Of a DNA stretch of 64,000 bases, positions 54,439 through 63,400 are shown piece after piece. Source of the DNA: Avedoeria sp964651245 (lineage in GTDB: Bacteria; Chloroflexota; Anaerolineae; Epilineales; Epilineaceae); the NCBI GenBank assembly GCA_964651245.1, contig CAZYVI010000019.1, forward strand, positions 22,868-86,867. Reading direction: 5' to 3'. The position numbers and the translations under genes are program-made. The first letter of the stretch is position 1. The number at the start of each line of letters is the position of its first letter. The notes under the pieces are model-generated. The model ran no database searches. It was not told the origin of the DNA and worked only from the letters and a program-made list of their open reading frames with translations.

Positions 54439-55230
54439 TCAGCGCCGCCGGCGCAGCGCCCGCAGGGTGCGCAGCTCGTACCACGCCATGTGCGCCGCCA
54501 GCGCCAGGCCCAGCGCGCCGTCGCGCCACCCCTGCTGGCGGACGAAGCGGTCGACGAAGACCCGCAGCGGCTGGCCGACGTACTGGCGCGCGCGGAAGCG
54601 CCACCCCTCGGCCGTGCGCCGGCGGGCGTCGAGGTCGGCGTAGGCGCGCTGCTTGGCCCGGAACTCCGACCACGACGCGTAGTTCAAGTGGACGAGCGGT
54701 GCCTCCAGCCGCCCGGCCGGACCGTCGAGCTGCGCCACCTCGTGGACGGCGCGCTCCGGGTCGTAGCGCGCTCGGTCGCGGTCCAGCAGCCGCAGCTGCA
54801 GATCGGGCCACCAGCCCCCGCCGCGCAGGCGGCGGCCCCAGAAGTGGTTCGCGCGGGGCAGCCAGTAGCCGGCCGGCGCCGACGCGCCGGCGCGCGCCGC
54901 CGCGTCGACCGCGGCGCGCACCGCGCCGGCCAGCGCCGGCGGCACGCGTTCGTCGGCGTCGACGAACAGCACCCAGCGCGTGGCGGCCTGCGACAGCGCG
55001 AACTGCCGCTGCCGGCTGTAGTTCTCGAACGGGTGATGGACGACCCGCGCCCCGCCCGCGGCGGCGATCGCCGGCGTCGCGTCGCGGCTCCCGGAGTCGA
55101 CGACGACGAGCGCGTCGGCGAAGCCGAGCGTGGCGAGGCAGCCGGGCAGGTGCTCGGCCTCGTCGAGCGTCAGCACGATCGCTGTCACCCCGTCCGCCCG
55201 GCGGCCCGCGGCCGTGGCGGCCGTACTCAT
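54439..55230 (-). CDS. GT2-family glycosyltransferase (WaaE/KdtX-like)
   Basis: 263 residues. The N-terminal GT2 domain has VTAIVLTLDEAEHLPGCL, VVVDSGSRDAT, the FVDADERV metal-binding D-x-D and WLPRANHFWGR. The C-terminal half (LRLLDRDRARYDPERAVHE..., RARQYVGQPLRVFVDRFVRQQGWRDGALGLALA) matches the lipopolysaccharide core beta-glucosyltransferase group. No kdo or lipid A genes are in the window, so the acceptor may be another surface glycan. The ATG at 55230 overlaps the preceding GT2 gene (ATGA). Confidence 0.9.
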   Translation of the reverse strand: MSTAATAAGRRADGVTAIVLTLDEAEHLPGCLATLGFADALVVVDSGSRDATPAIAAAGGARVVHHPFENYSRQRQFALSQAATRWVLFVDADERVPPALAGAVRAAVDAAARAGASAPAGYWLPRANHFWGRRLRGGGWWPDLQLRLLDRDRARYDPERAVHEVAQLDGPAGRLEAPLVHLNYASWSEFRAKQRAYADLDARRRTAEGWRFRARQYVGQPLRVFVDRFVRQQGWRDGALGLALAAHMAWYELRTLRALRRRR

Positions 55231-56189
55231 GGCGGCGGCGCGGGCGCGAACACCGCCCGGCGGGCGTCGCGTCGCGCGGCGGCCGTGGCGGCAGCCATCC
55301 GGCCGCGGCGCACCGCGCGGTCGTCGGCGCGGTCGTGCAGCGCGAACCCGAGGCGGACCAGGGCGCGCAGCAGGCGGGCCCGGATGCCGCCCGCGTGCGC
55401 GTCGAAGTAGCGCAAGCGGCTGCGCCACAAGTGCACAAAGGTCGTGGACTGGAACCGGCTCGTGCTGGCGCCGCCGTGGTGGATCACGCCGGCCGCCGGC
55501 ACGCATCGGACCCGCCAGCCGGCGGCGCGAAAGCGCTGGCACCAGTCGAGCTCCTCGCAGTACATGAAGTAGCCGGTGTCGAGCGGACCCACCGTCTGGA
55601 GGGCGTCGGCCCGCACCAGCATGCACGCGCCGAGGACGGCGTCGACGTCGAACGGGCGGCCGCGGTCGTAGCGGTGCCGCGGATAGCGCCCGTTCAGGCG
55701 GCTGTCCGCCAGCCGCGCCACCGGCCAGAGGTCGAGCCCGGTCTGAACGAGGCCGGGGAAGCGGAACGCGCCGTGCTGGAAGCGGCCGTCGGCGTAGCGC
55801 AGCGATGGCCCGACCACCGCCGTGCGGGGCTCGGCGTCGAGCACCGCCGCCAGCGCCGCGAGCGCGCCCGGCAGGAGCTCGGCGTCCGGGTTCAGGAGCA
55901 GGACGCGCGCCGGGCACGGCGCCTGGCCGGACGCCCACGGCGCCAACGCCACGTTGTTCGCCGCGGTGAAGCCGAGGTTGACGTCGGACGCCACGAGCCG
56001 GACCCACGGGTGGTGGCGACGCACGAAGGCCACCGACTCGTCGGCCGAGTGGTTGTCGACGACGACGACCTCGGCGTCCTCGAGCCAGCCGGTCTCGACC
56101 AGCGCGGCGCGCACCGAGCGGAGGCAGGCGTCGAGCAGGGCGGCGGTGTTGAAGCTGACGATGACGACGCCCAGCGGCGCCGCGCTCAC
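55227..56189 (-). CDS. GT2-family glycosyltransferase (rhamnosyltransferase-like)
   Basis: 320 residues from a GTG overlapping the lipoprotein gene stop (GTGA). GT2 features are VVIVSFNTAALLDACLRSV, VVVDNHSADES, NLGFTAANNVAL, LLLNPDAELLPG (D-x-D-type) and YFMYCEELDWCQRFRAAGW, characteristic of the dTDP-rhamnosyl/galactofuranosyl transferase group. The last 40 residues are basic and Ala-rich. The tight overlap with the lipoprotein and the next glycosyltransferase suggests one envelope-glycan operon. Confidence 0.9.
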   Translation of the reverse strand: MSAAPLGVVIVSFNTAALLDACLRSVRAALVETGWLEDAEVVVVDNHSADESVAFVRRHHPWVRLVASDVNLGFTAANNVALAPWASGQAPCPARVLLLNPDAELLPGALAALAAVLDAEPRTAVVGPSLRYADGRFQHGAFRFPGLVQTGLDLWPVARLADSRLNGRYPRHRYDRGRPFDVDAVLGACMLVRADALQTVGPLDTGYFMYCEELDWCQRFRAAGWRVRCVPAAGVIHHGGASTSRFQSTTFVHLWRSRLRYFDAHAGGIRARLLRALVRLGFALHDRADDRAVRRGRMAAATAAARRDARRAVFAPAPPP

Positions 56190-57781
56190 GGCGCGCGCGG
56201 CGCGTCGAACTCGACCGACAGCGACCGCACGCCGTACGGCCCGTGCATGACGCGCACGTCCTCGTGCATGAGCGCGACGTACGCCTGCGTCACGCGGCGG
56301 TACGGCGCCTCGACGAACCGCACCGCGCCCTGCACCCGGACCGTCTCGCCCGGCATCAGGCAGAGGTACCACAGGTCGTCGGCCGGACAGGCGTCCAATG
56401 CCGCCGTCGCGCCCACCTGGAACCGGAATGGGTAGTCGACGTCGGAGCGGCGGTCGTCGTACGTGAAGCCGACGCGCAGCGCCCCGGGGCTGCGGGCGTA
56501 CGTCCGCTCGTGGTCGGGCGAGACGACCAGCCCGTCGAAGCAGAAGCGACCGTCGCCGTCGGCCACCTCCCGGCGACCGTTGTCGCCGTCGGCCTCGAAG
56601 GCGAACACCTCCGCCGCCGCGGCCGGCGCGCCGTCGACGTCGCGCACGACGCCGCACAGCCGCGCCGGCGCGGCCGGTTCGCCGCCGCCGGCCGCGGCCG
56701 CCGCCGCGCCGTCGGCGTTGCCGCTCGCGACCGCGTCGACGAGCGGCGCCTCAGCCGACAGGGCGACGGTCACGTCGCCCCGGCGGTTGGCGGGCACACG
56801 CAGCGCCCCGCGCCGCCCGTCGTGGCGCGCCAGCACGACGAAGGCGCGCTCGGCCAGCCGGTTGAACGTCTCGTCGTTGTCGTAGACGGTGCCCGGCGCC
56901 GGGCCGCGGGTGCGGATCGGCGTGCCGCCCACGTTCTTCACCGTCGCGGTGAAGTACAGCGTCGCGCCGAGCGTCAGCCGGGTCGCGCTGAAGCGCACGT
57001 CGTCGATGAACGCCGCCCGCGGCTGCCCGCCCTGGGCGATCTCGAGCGGTCGGCGCTCGACGGTCACATTGCCTGAGGCGTCGCGCGCCTCCAGGACGAC
57101 GACGTACGGACCGTCCGGCGGCGGCGGGGCGTCGGCGTCGACGCCGGCGTCGTAGTCGTAGACGTGCGGCCCGGGGTCGCCCGGCGACGTGGCGGCGTCG
57201 GTGTCGGCCAGGACGTCGGTCACGTAGTCGCCGTCGGCGGTCTCGAGGCGCAGCCGCACCGTGGCCGGCTCGTCGAGCGCGTAGCTGATCGCTACGCGGT
57301 CGTCGATGCCGTCCTGGTTGGGGGTGAAGCGCGCCGGAACGACCGTGAGGTCGCGCACCGCCGGCGGCGTCGCGTCGGCGTCGCGGATCGTCAGCGGCGC
57401 GGCCTCGACCGCCACGGCCGGGCTGCCGTCCAGCGGGCGGGCGTCGAGCCGGACGGCGTACTGGCCGTCGGGCAGCATCCGCCCGTCGATCGCGCCGCCA
57501 AAGAGGAGCTCGTACGGCTCGGACCGCGGCTGGCGCACGGCCCCGTCGCGGACGACGTGCACGCGGCCGTCGGCGGCGGTGAGCGTGACGGTCAGCGCCA
57601 GGCGGCGGCCGACGCGGTAGCGGAGGCGCGCCACGTCGTCGTGGCCGTCGCGGTCGGGCGAGATCGTCGTCGGCCCGAAGTCCACCACCGCGAGCGCCGG
57701 ACCGGCGGCACAGCCCGCCAGCCACAGCGACGCCACGGCGGCGATCACGGCGCGTCGGGTGTCCGGGCGTGGGTTCGGCAT
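56186..57781 (-). CDS. Lipoprotein with FlgD/Ig-like repeats
   Basis: 531 residues. A short signal peptide ends with the lipobox LAGC, so it is lipid-anchored outside. Two copies of a FlgD-like Ig domain start with Asp-rich turns typical of calcium sites (ISPDRDGHDDVARLRY and FTPNQDGIDDRVAISY), each followed by strands ending DGxYxVRLDA or DGPYVVVLEA. Later segments look like CARDB and carboxypeptidase-regulatory (CVVRDVDGAPAAAAEVFAFE-like) beta sandwiches. It is probably a cell-surface structural protein. It starts 8 nt from a TACACT (leaderless) and heads the two-glycosyltransferase operon. Confidence 0.85.
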   Translation of the reverse strand: MPNPRPDTRRAVIAAVASLWLAGCAAGPALAVVDFGPTTISPDRDGHDDVARLRYRVGRRLALTVTLTAADGRVHVVRDGAVRQPRSEPYELLFGGAIDGRMLPDGQYAVRLDARPLDGSPAVAVEAAPLTIRDADATPPAVRDLTVVPARFTPNQDGIDDRVAISYALDEPATVRLRLETADGDYVTDVLADTDAATSPGDPGPHVYDYDAGVDADAPPPPDGPYVVVLEARDASGNVTVERRPLEIAQGGQPRAAFIDDVRFSATRLTLGATLYFTATVKNVGGTPIRTRGPAPGTVYDNDETFNRLAERAFVVLARHDGRRGALRVPANRRGDVTVALSAEAPLVDAVASGNADGAAAAAAGGGEPAAPARLCGVVRDVDGAPAAAAEVFAFEADGDNGRREVADGDGRFCFDGLVVSPDHERTYARSPGALRVGFTYDDRRSDVDYPFRFQVGATAALDACPADDLWYLCLMPGETVRVQGAVRFVEAPYRRVTQAYVALMHEDVRVMHGPYGVRSLSVEFDAPRAP

Positions 57782-57789
57782 CGGCGGCG

Positions 57790-57795
57790 AGTGTA
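57790..57795 (-). promoter_or_regulatory. -10 element of the lipoprotein gene, leaderless configuration
   Basis: TACACT on the minus strand followed by eight bases (CGCCGCCG) and the ATG. It lies back to back with the folC -10, with 20 bp between them. Confidence 0.5.
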
Positions 57796-57815
57796 GCAAA
57801 AGGGTCGGAGCCGGG

Positions 57816-57821
57816 TACAAT
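57816..57821 (+). promoter_or_regulatory. -10 element of folC, leaderless configuration
   Basis: TACAAT followed by eight bases (CGCCCGCC) and the folC ATG, so the transcript should begin at the start codon. No -35 match. Confidence 0.55.
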
Positions 57822-57829
57822 CGCCCGCC

Positions 57830-59266
57830 ATGGCCCAACGCCCCCCGCCCCCGCCGCCGGCCGCGCCCGGCGCCGCGCCCGCGGCGCCGCCGCCGGCGGG
57901 CGGCGCGTGGCAGCGCGCCCTGGACCGCATCTACGGGTTCACGAACTGGGAGACGCGCCCGCCCGGCACACCCCACACGTTCGCCCTCGAGCGCATCGAG
58001 CACCTGCTGGCGGCGCTCGGCCAGCCGCACCACGCCTGGCCGGCGGTCCACGTCGGGGGCACGAACGGCAAGGGCTCGACCTGCGCCTTCGTGGCGGCGG
58101 CCCTCGCCGCGGCGGGGTACCGCGTCGGGCGCTACACGTCGCCGCACCTCCACACGGTGCGCGAGCGCATCCGCGTCGGCGATCGTCTCATCGGCGAGGC
58201 GGAGGTCATCGCCTGGCTCGACACCCACCGCGCGCTCCTCGACGCGCTGGCCGGCCTGACCACGTTCGAGGTGCTGACGGCGCTGGCGTTCGATCACTTC
58301 CGCGCGGCCGAGGTCGACATCGCCGTCGTCGAGGTGGGCCTCGGCGGCCGGCTCGACACGACGCGGGTCGTCCGACCCGCCGTCAGCGTCCTGACGTCGA
58401 TCGGCCTCGACCACCGCGAGATCCTCGGCGACACGGTGCGGCAGATCGCCTCCGACAAGGTCGGGATCTTCCATCCCGGCGTGCCCGTCGTCTCCGCTCC
58501 CCAGGAGCCGGACGCGGCCGCCGTGATCGACGCCGAAGCGCGGCGCCTCGGCTGTCCGCTGTCAATCGTCGGCCGCGACGCCCGGTGGCGGGTGCGGCCC
58601 GGCACGCGCCCGCCCGTCCTCGACATCGAGGTCGACGCCGGCGACGCGCCGCCCACCCGTTATGCGGTCGTGCCCGGGCTGCTCGGCCCGCACCAGCACG
58701 TGAACGCCACCGTCGCCGCCGCCGCGCTGACGGTGCTCGACGGGCACGGCTGGCCCGTCGGCCCGGCCGCGGTCGAGGCCGGCCTCGCGGCGGCGCGCTG
58801 GCCCGGCCGCTACGAGCGCTTCGCGACACCCGCGGGCGGCACCCTCGTCGTCGACGGCGCCCACAACCCGCCGGGTGTCGCCGCGCTCCTGGCGGCGCTC
58901 GACGCCGTCGACCCGGCGCCCGCCTACGTGTTCGTCCTCGGCTTCGGGGGGGGCAAGGACGTCGACGCGATGCTGGACGCGCTCGGCCCGCGCGCGGCGC
59001 ACGTCGTGACGGTCCAGGCCGACCACCCGAAGGCCCTCGACGCGGCGCGCCTCGCCGACCGCATCGCCGGGCGGGGCCTGCGGGTGCCGCTGACGGTCGG
59101 CGGCGCCGACATGGCGGCCGCGCTCGATCGCGCCCTGGCCGCCGCCGGCGCGGGCGTCGTCGTGGCGACCGGGTCGATCTTCGTTGCGGCCGACGTGCGC
59201 GAGGCCTGGCTGGACCGCCTCGGCACGCCCGTGCGCGAGCGGGACGCGCCGCGCCCGACGTCGTGA
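57830..59266 (+). CDS. folC: Folylpolyglutamate synthase / dihydrofolate synthase
   Basis: A Mur-ligase family enzyme that adds glutamate to folates. 478 residues; the first 25 are a Pro/Ala-rich leader not found in most members. Family motifs are the P-loop VGGTNGKGSTCAFV, TSPHLHTVRERI, VEVGLGGRLDTTRVV, TSIGLDHREILGDTVRQIASDKVGIF (the carbamylated Lys region), VVDGAHNPPG and FGFGGGKD-like GFGGGKDVD. No folate neighbours are seen. It is divergent from the lipoprotein operon, 48 nt away. Confidence 0.94.
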   Translation: MAQRPPPPPPAAPGAAPAAPPPAGGAWQRALDRIYGFTNWETRPPGTPHTFALERIEHLLAALGQPHHAWPAVHVGGTNGKGSTCAFVAAALAAAGYRVGRYTSPHLHTVRERIRVGDRLIGEAEVIAWLDTHRALLDALAGLTTFEVLTALAFDHFRAAEVDIAVVEVGLGGRLDTTRVVRPAVSVLTSIGLDHREILGDTVRQIASDKVGIFHPGVPVVSAPQEPDAAAVIDAEARRLGCPLSIVGRDARWRVRPGTRPPVLDIEVDAGDAPPTRYAVVPGLLGPHQHVNATVAAAALTVLDGHGWPVGPAAVEAGLAAARWPGRYERFATPAGGTLVVDGAHNPPGVAALLAALDAVDPAPAYVFVLGFGGGKDVDAMLDALGPRAAHVVTVQADHPKALDAARLADRIAGRGLRVPLTVGGADMAAALDRALAAAGAGVVVATGSIFVAADVREAWLDRLGTPVRERDAPRPTS

Positions 59267-59275
59267 CGCTGCCGG

Positions 59276-59755
59276 CTAGCCTTCGCCGCCGACCGCGACG
59301 CCGAGCGCCAACGGCACCGCCGTCGACGCCGCGCTCGGCGCGAAGCGGGTGGCGGTGAGGGTCGGCCCGCGCGGCGTGTCGGTGCGGTGCGCCACCGAGG
59401 ATGCGGCCGGGAAGCCCGTCGGCGCCGCGGCGCCGAACGCCACGGCGCCCAGGCCGAGCGTCAGCGTTGCCGTGGCGGCCATCGCGAGCTGCCCCAGCCG
59501 CCGCCGCGGCCACGGCGCCGCGGCCGCAGGCCCGCGCGGCGGCCGTGCCGGCGCCGGCGCGGCCAGCGCGGTGACCAGCCGCTCCTCGAGGGCGGCCACG
59601 AAGCGGGGGTCGGGCGCCACCGTGCGCACGCCGATCGCGGTGCGCGTGACCCGGGCGCCGTCCGTCCGCGACACGCCGGCAGCGGGTCGACCGGCGCTGG
59701 CGCAGGCGTGCCGCAGGCGGTCCCGCCCGTCGCGGCGGGGTATCGTCGGGGGCAT
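59276..59755 (-). CDS. Small single-pass membrane protein, likely anti-sigma factor
   Basis: 159 residues, two nt after the sigma factor gene on the same strand. A basic N terminus is followed by PDPRFVAALEERLVTALAA, a motif seen in many anti-sigma-type proteins of GC-rich bacteria, then a membrane helix (LAMAATATLTLGLGAVAFG) and a short outside tail. There is no zinc ZAS motif (HxxxCxxC). Position and topology suggest that it holds the ECF sigma factor at the membrane; no direct proof. Confidence 0.65.
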   Translation of the reverse strand: MPPTIPRRDGRDRLRHACASAGRPAAGVSRTDGARVTRTAIGVRTVAPDPRFVAALEERLVTALAAPAPARPPRGPAAAAPWPRRRLGQLAMAATATLTLGLGAVAFGAAAPTGFPAASSVAHRTDTPRGPTLTATRFAPSAASTAVPLALGVAVGGEG

Positions 59756-59757
59756 CG

Positions 59758-60486
59758 CTACGGTGCCGTCGGCGACAGCGGCGGATCGCCGGGGGCCAGG
59801 CGCGACGCGAGCAGCGCCGCGCGCCGCAGGGCCCGGTGCTGCAGCACCTTGACGTTGCCGGGCGACGTCTCCATCGCCTCGGCGACGTCGCGGATCGACC
59901 GGCCGTGGCCGATCCGCAGCTCGAGGACGCGGCGGTAGTGGCTCGGCAGGCCGTCGAGCACCGTCCGCCCCAAGGCCGCGACCGGGCCGTCGGGCCATGT
60001 CGGCGCCGCCTCGGCCGAGGCGCCGTGCGGGCCGTGGGCGCCGTCGCCGTCCAACGCGCCGTCGGCCGCGTCGCACGCGCCGGGCTCGGCGGCGAGGGCG
60101 TCGTCGAACGCCACGGTGCGCGGCCGACGGCGCTCGGATCGCCAACGGTCGCGCAGCTGGTTGCGCGCCACGGCGAACAGCCAGGTCCGGAACGACGCGC
60201 GGCCGTCGAACGTGGCCAGGGCGGCCACCACCTTGAGGAACGTCTCGCTGGTGACGTCCTCGGCGTCCTGGACGCTGCCGAGCTGGCGCAGTGCAAACCC
60301 ATACACGTCGTCGACGTGGCGCCGGTAGAGCGCCACGAACGCGTCGCGGTCGCCCGCCTGGGCGCGCCGCACGAGCGAGGCGTCGTCGACGGCGGCGAAC
60401 GGGGTCGCGGCGGTTGTCGGATCGGGCGCGCCTGGGGTCGCGGTCATGCCGAGGGTGGACGCCGCCGGGTTACGCGGCGCGCTCAC
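59758..60486 (-). CDS. ECF-type RNA polymerase sigma factor
   Basis: 242 residues from a GTG that overlaps the mfd stop (GTGA); an ATG at 60447 would give 229. Region 2 runs DAFVALYRRHVDDVYGFALRQLGSVQDAEDVTSETFLKVVAAL with FRTWLFAVARNQLRDRWR. An acidic, low-complexity linker of about 40 residues follows, then region 4: GLPSHYRRVLELRIGHGRSIRDVAEAMETSPGNVKVLQHRALRR. It is followed by a probable membrane anti-sigma factor. Its regulon is not evident; no matching promoter was identified. Confidence 0.93.
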   Translation of the reverse strand: MSAPRNPAASTLGMTATPGAPDPTTAATPFAAVDDASLVRRAQAGDRDAFVALYRRHVDDVYGFALRQLGSVQDAEDVTSETFLKVVAALATFDGRASFRTWLFAVARNQLRDRWRSERRRPRTVAFDDALAAEPGACDAADGALDGDGAHGPHGASAEAAPTWPDGPVAALGRTVLDGLPSHYRRVLELRIGHGRSIRDVAEAMETSPGNVKVLQHRALRRAALLASRLAPGDPPLSPTAP

Positions 60487-63400
60487 GCCGCCGCCGAGGC
60501 GCCTTCGACCTCGGCGACGGTCTGGACGAGCCACAGCGCCCGCGGCAGCCAGGCCTCGGCGGGACCGGACACGGGCAGCGCCACGCGGTGGTGGCCGATG
60601 CGGGCGTCGGCGCCGAGCGCGGCCGCCAGCCGCGGCCGGTCGAGGGCCCGGCGCTCGCCGAACCGAAGGGCGACGGCGTCGCCCTCGTACGCCAGGCTCA
60701 GCGCCCCGGCCTGGTGGGCCAGGACGCGCAGCCGCAGGACGAGCAACAGGTGCCGCACCTCGGCCGGCGGCCGCCCGAAGCGGTCGACGAGCTCGTGCTC
60801 GATGTCGGCGACGGCGCGTGGCGAGTCGGCGGCGGCCATGTGGCGGTAGAGCCGGGTGCGTTCGGCCGTCTCGGCCACGTACGCCTCGGGCAGGAAGGCG
60901 TCGATCGGCAGGTCGATCGTCGGCAGCGTGCCGAGGTCGATCGCCTCGATCTCGGCCGCGACCGCGGCCGGCACCTCGACGGGATCGCGGTCGTCGGCGC
61001 GGACGCGCTTGATGGCCGCCGCCAGGAGCTTCGTGTACAGGTCGAGGCCGATCGCGGCGACGTGGCCGTGCTGCCGGGCACCCAGGATCTCGCCTGCGCC
61101 GCGGATCTCGAGGTCGCGCATCGCGATCCGGAAGCCGGCGCCGAGGTCGGCGTACTCGGCCAGCGCCTGCAACCGATCGTGCGCCTCGGGCGTCGCCTCA
61201 CCGCCCGGCGGCAGCAGGAAGTACGCGAACGCCCGCGACGCCGCCCGCCCGACCCGTCCGCGCAGCTGGTGCAGCTGCGCCAGCCCGAAGCGATCGGCGC
61301 GCTCGACGATCAGGGTGTTGGCGTTGGGGATGTCGAGGCCGCTCTCGATGATGCTGGTGCACACCAGCACGTCGGCCAGCTGGCCGACGAAGGCCAGCAT
61401 GGCGGCCGCCAGCTCGTCCTCGGCCATCTGGCCGTGCGCCACCGCCACACGCGCCTCGGGCACCAGCTCGCGCACGCGCGCGGCCACGCCGTCGATGCCC
61501 TGCACCCGGTTGGAGACGTAGAAGACCTGCCCACCGCGGGCCAGCTCGCGCTGAATGGCGTGCCGGACCTGCTGAGAGTCGTAGCGGCCGACGTGGGTCG
61601 TCACCGGCAGCCGCTCGGCGGGCGGGGTGTCGATCGTCGTCAGGTCGCGCAGCCCGGTCAGCGCCAAGTGCAGCGTGCGCGGGATCGGTGTCGCGGTCAA
61701 CGTCAGCGTGTCGACCCCTTCCGCCAACTGCCTCAGCCGCTCCTTGTGCTTGACCCCGAAGCGATGCTCTTCGTCGACCACCAGCAGCCCGAGGCGCTTG
61801 AAGCGCACGTCGTCGCCCAGGAGGCGGTGCGTGCCGATGATGATGTCCAGCTCGCCGCGCGATAGGCGCGCCAAGGCGTCGAGCTGGTCCTTGCGGCGCC
61901 GGAACCGCGACAGGACGTCGATGCGCACCGGGAACGCCGCCAGCCGCTCGCGGAACGTCTCGAAGTGCTGTTGGGCGAGGACCGTCGTCGGGGCCAGGAC
62001 GGCCACCTGGGCGCCGGCCATCACCGCCTTGAACGCCGCCCGCAGCGCCACCTCGGTCTTGCCGAAGCCGACGTCGCCGACCACGAGGCGGTCCATCGGC
62101 CGCTCGCTCTCCATGTCGCGCTTGACGGCGTCGATCGCCCGCAGCTGGTCGTCCGTCTCGAGGAACGGGAACGCGGCCTCCATCTCGGCCTGCCATGCCG
62201 TGTCGGGGGCGAACGCCTGCCGGTGGGCCACCTCGCGCCGCGCGTACAGCGCCAGAAGCTCCTGGGCGATGTCCTCGACCTCGCGTCGCGCGCGCGCCTT
62301 GGCCCGCTCCCAATCGGCCGTGCCAAGGCGCGTGATCGCCGGCGCCACGTCGCCGGCGCCGACGTAGCGGGCCACGCGGTCCGCCTGGTGGGTGGGCACG
62401 AAGAGCGTGTCGCCGGCCGCGTACTCCAGGTGGAGGTAGTCGCGCTCGGCCGGGCCCACCTGCATCCGCACCAGGCCGCGGAAGATGCCGATGCCGTGCT
62501 CGACGTGCACCACGGCGTCGCCGGGTTGGAACTCGGCGAACTCGTCGGCGCGGCTCGCCTCCTCGGCGGCCCGCCGGCTGCGCCGCCGGTGCGGCATGCG
62601 CCAGCCGAACAGCTCGCCGTCGGTGAGCACGATCGTGGCGTGACCGGCGGCGGGGTGCGCCTCCCAGCCGCTGCCGAGCGCACCGCGCACCACCGCCAGC
62701 CCGCCCGCCCCGGGCGGGGACGCGAGCGCCTCGATCGCCGCCGCGCCCAACCCCGCTTCGGTCAGGAGCTCGGCGATGCGCGGCGCCTGGCGGCTGACGA
62801 CGACGACGGCGTCGCCGCCCTCGACGCGCCGCACGACGTCGGCCACCGCCTCGTCGATGCGGCCGCCATAGCGCGGCGGCGCGGCGAATCCGCCGGCCGG
62901 TGACGCGAGGCGCGCCACGCCGTCGACGACGAGCCGCCGGCGCTGGCGGATCGCCGCGTCCAAATGCGCCCACGGCAGCAGCGGCCGGACCGGCCAGTCG
63001 GCCGGCAGCTCGCCCGCCGCGACCTGCTCGGAGCGTACCGTCTCGGCCTGGGCGGCCAGGTCGATCGCTGCCGGCTCGAGCGCCTCGATCCCGTCGAGGA
63101 CGACGACCGCCTCCGGCGGCAGGTGATCGACGACCGAGGCCAGCGGGTGGAGCAGCGTCGCCACGTGCTCGATGCCGCGGAAGCGTTCGCCAGCCGCCAG
63201 GTGCTCGATCTGTCGCCGCAGCTCCGACTCGGCCAGCGGCTGCAATCGGCCGAGATCGAGCGCCGCCAACACCGCCGCGGCGCGCGGCCCGTCGTAGGGC
63301 AGCGCCTCTGAGGCCGGCGGTATGACCAGTCGCTCCAGCGCGCCGTGCGAGCGCTGCGTCGACGCCTGGAAGGTGCGGATCGCGTCGACGTCGTCGCCGA

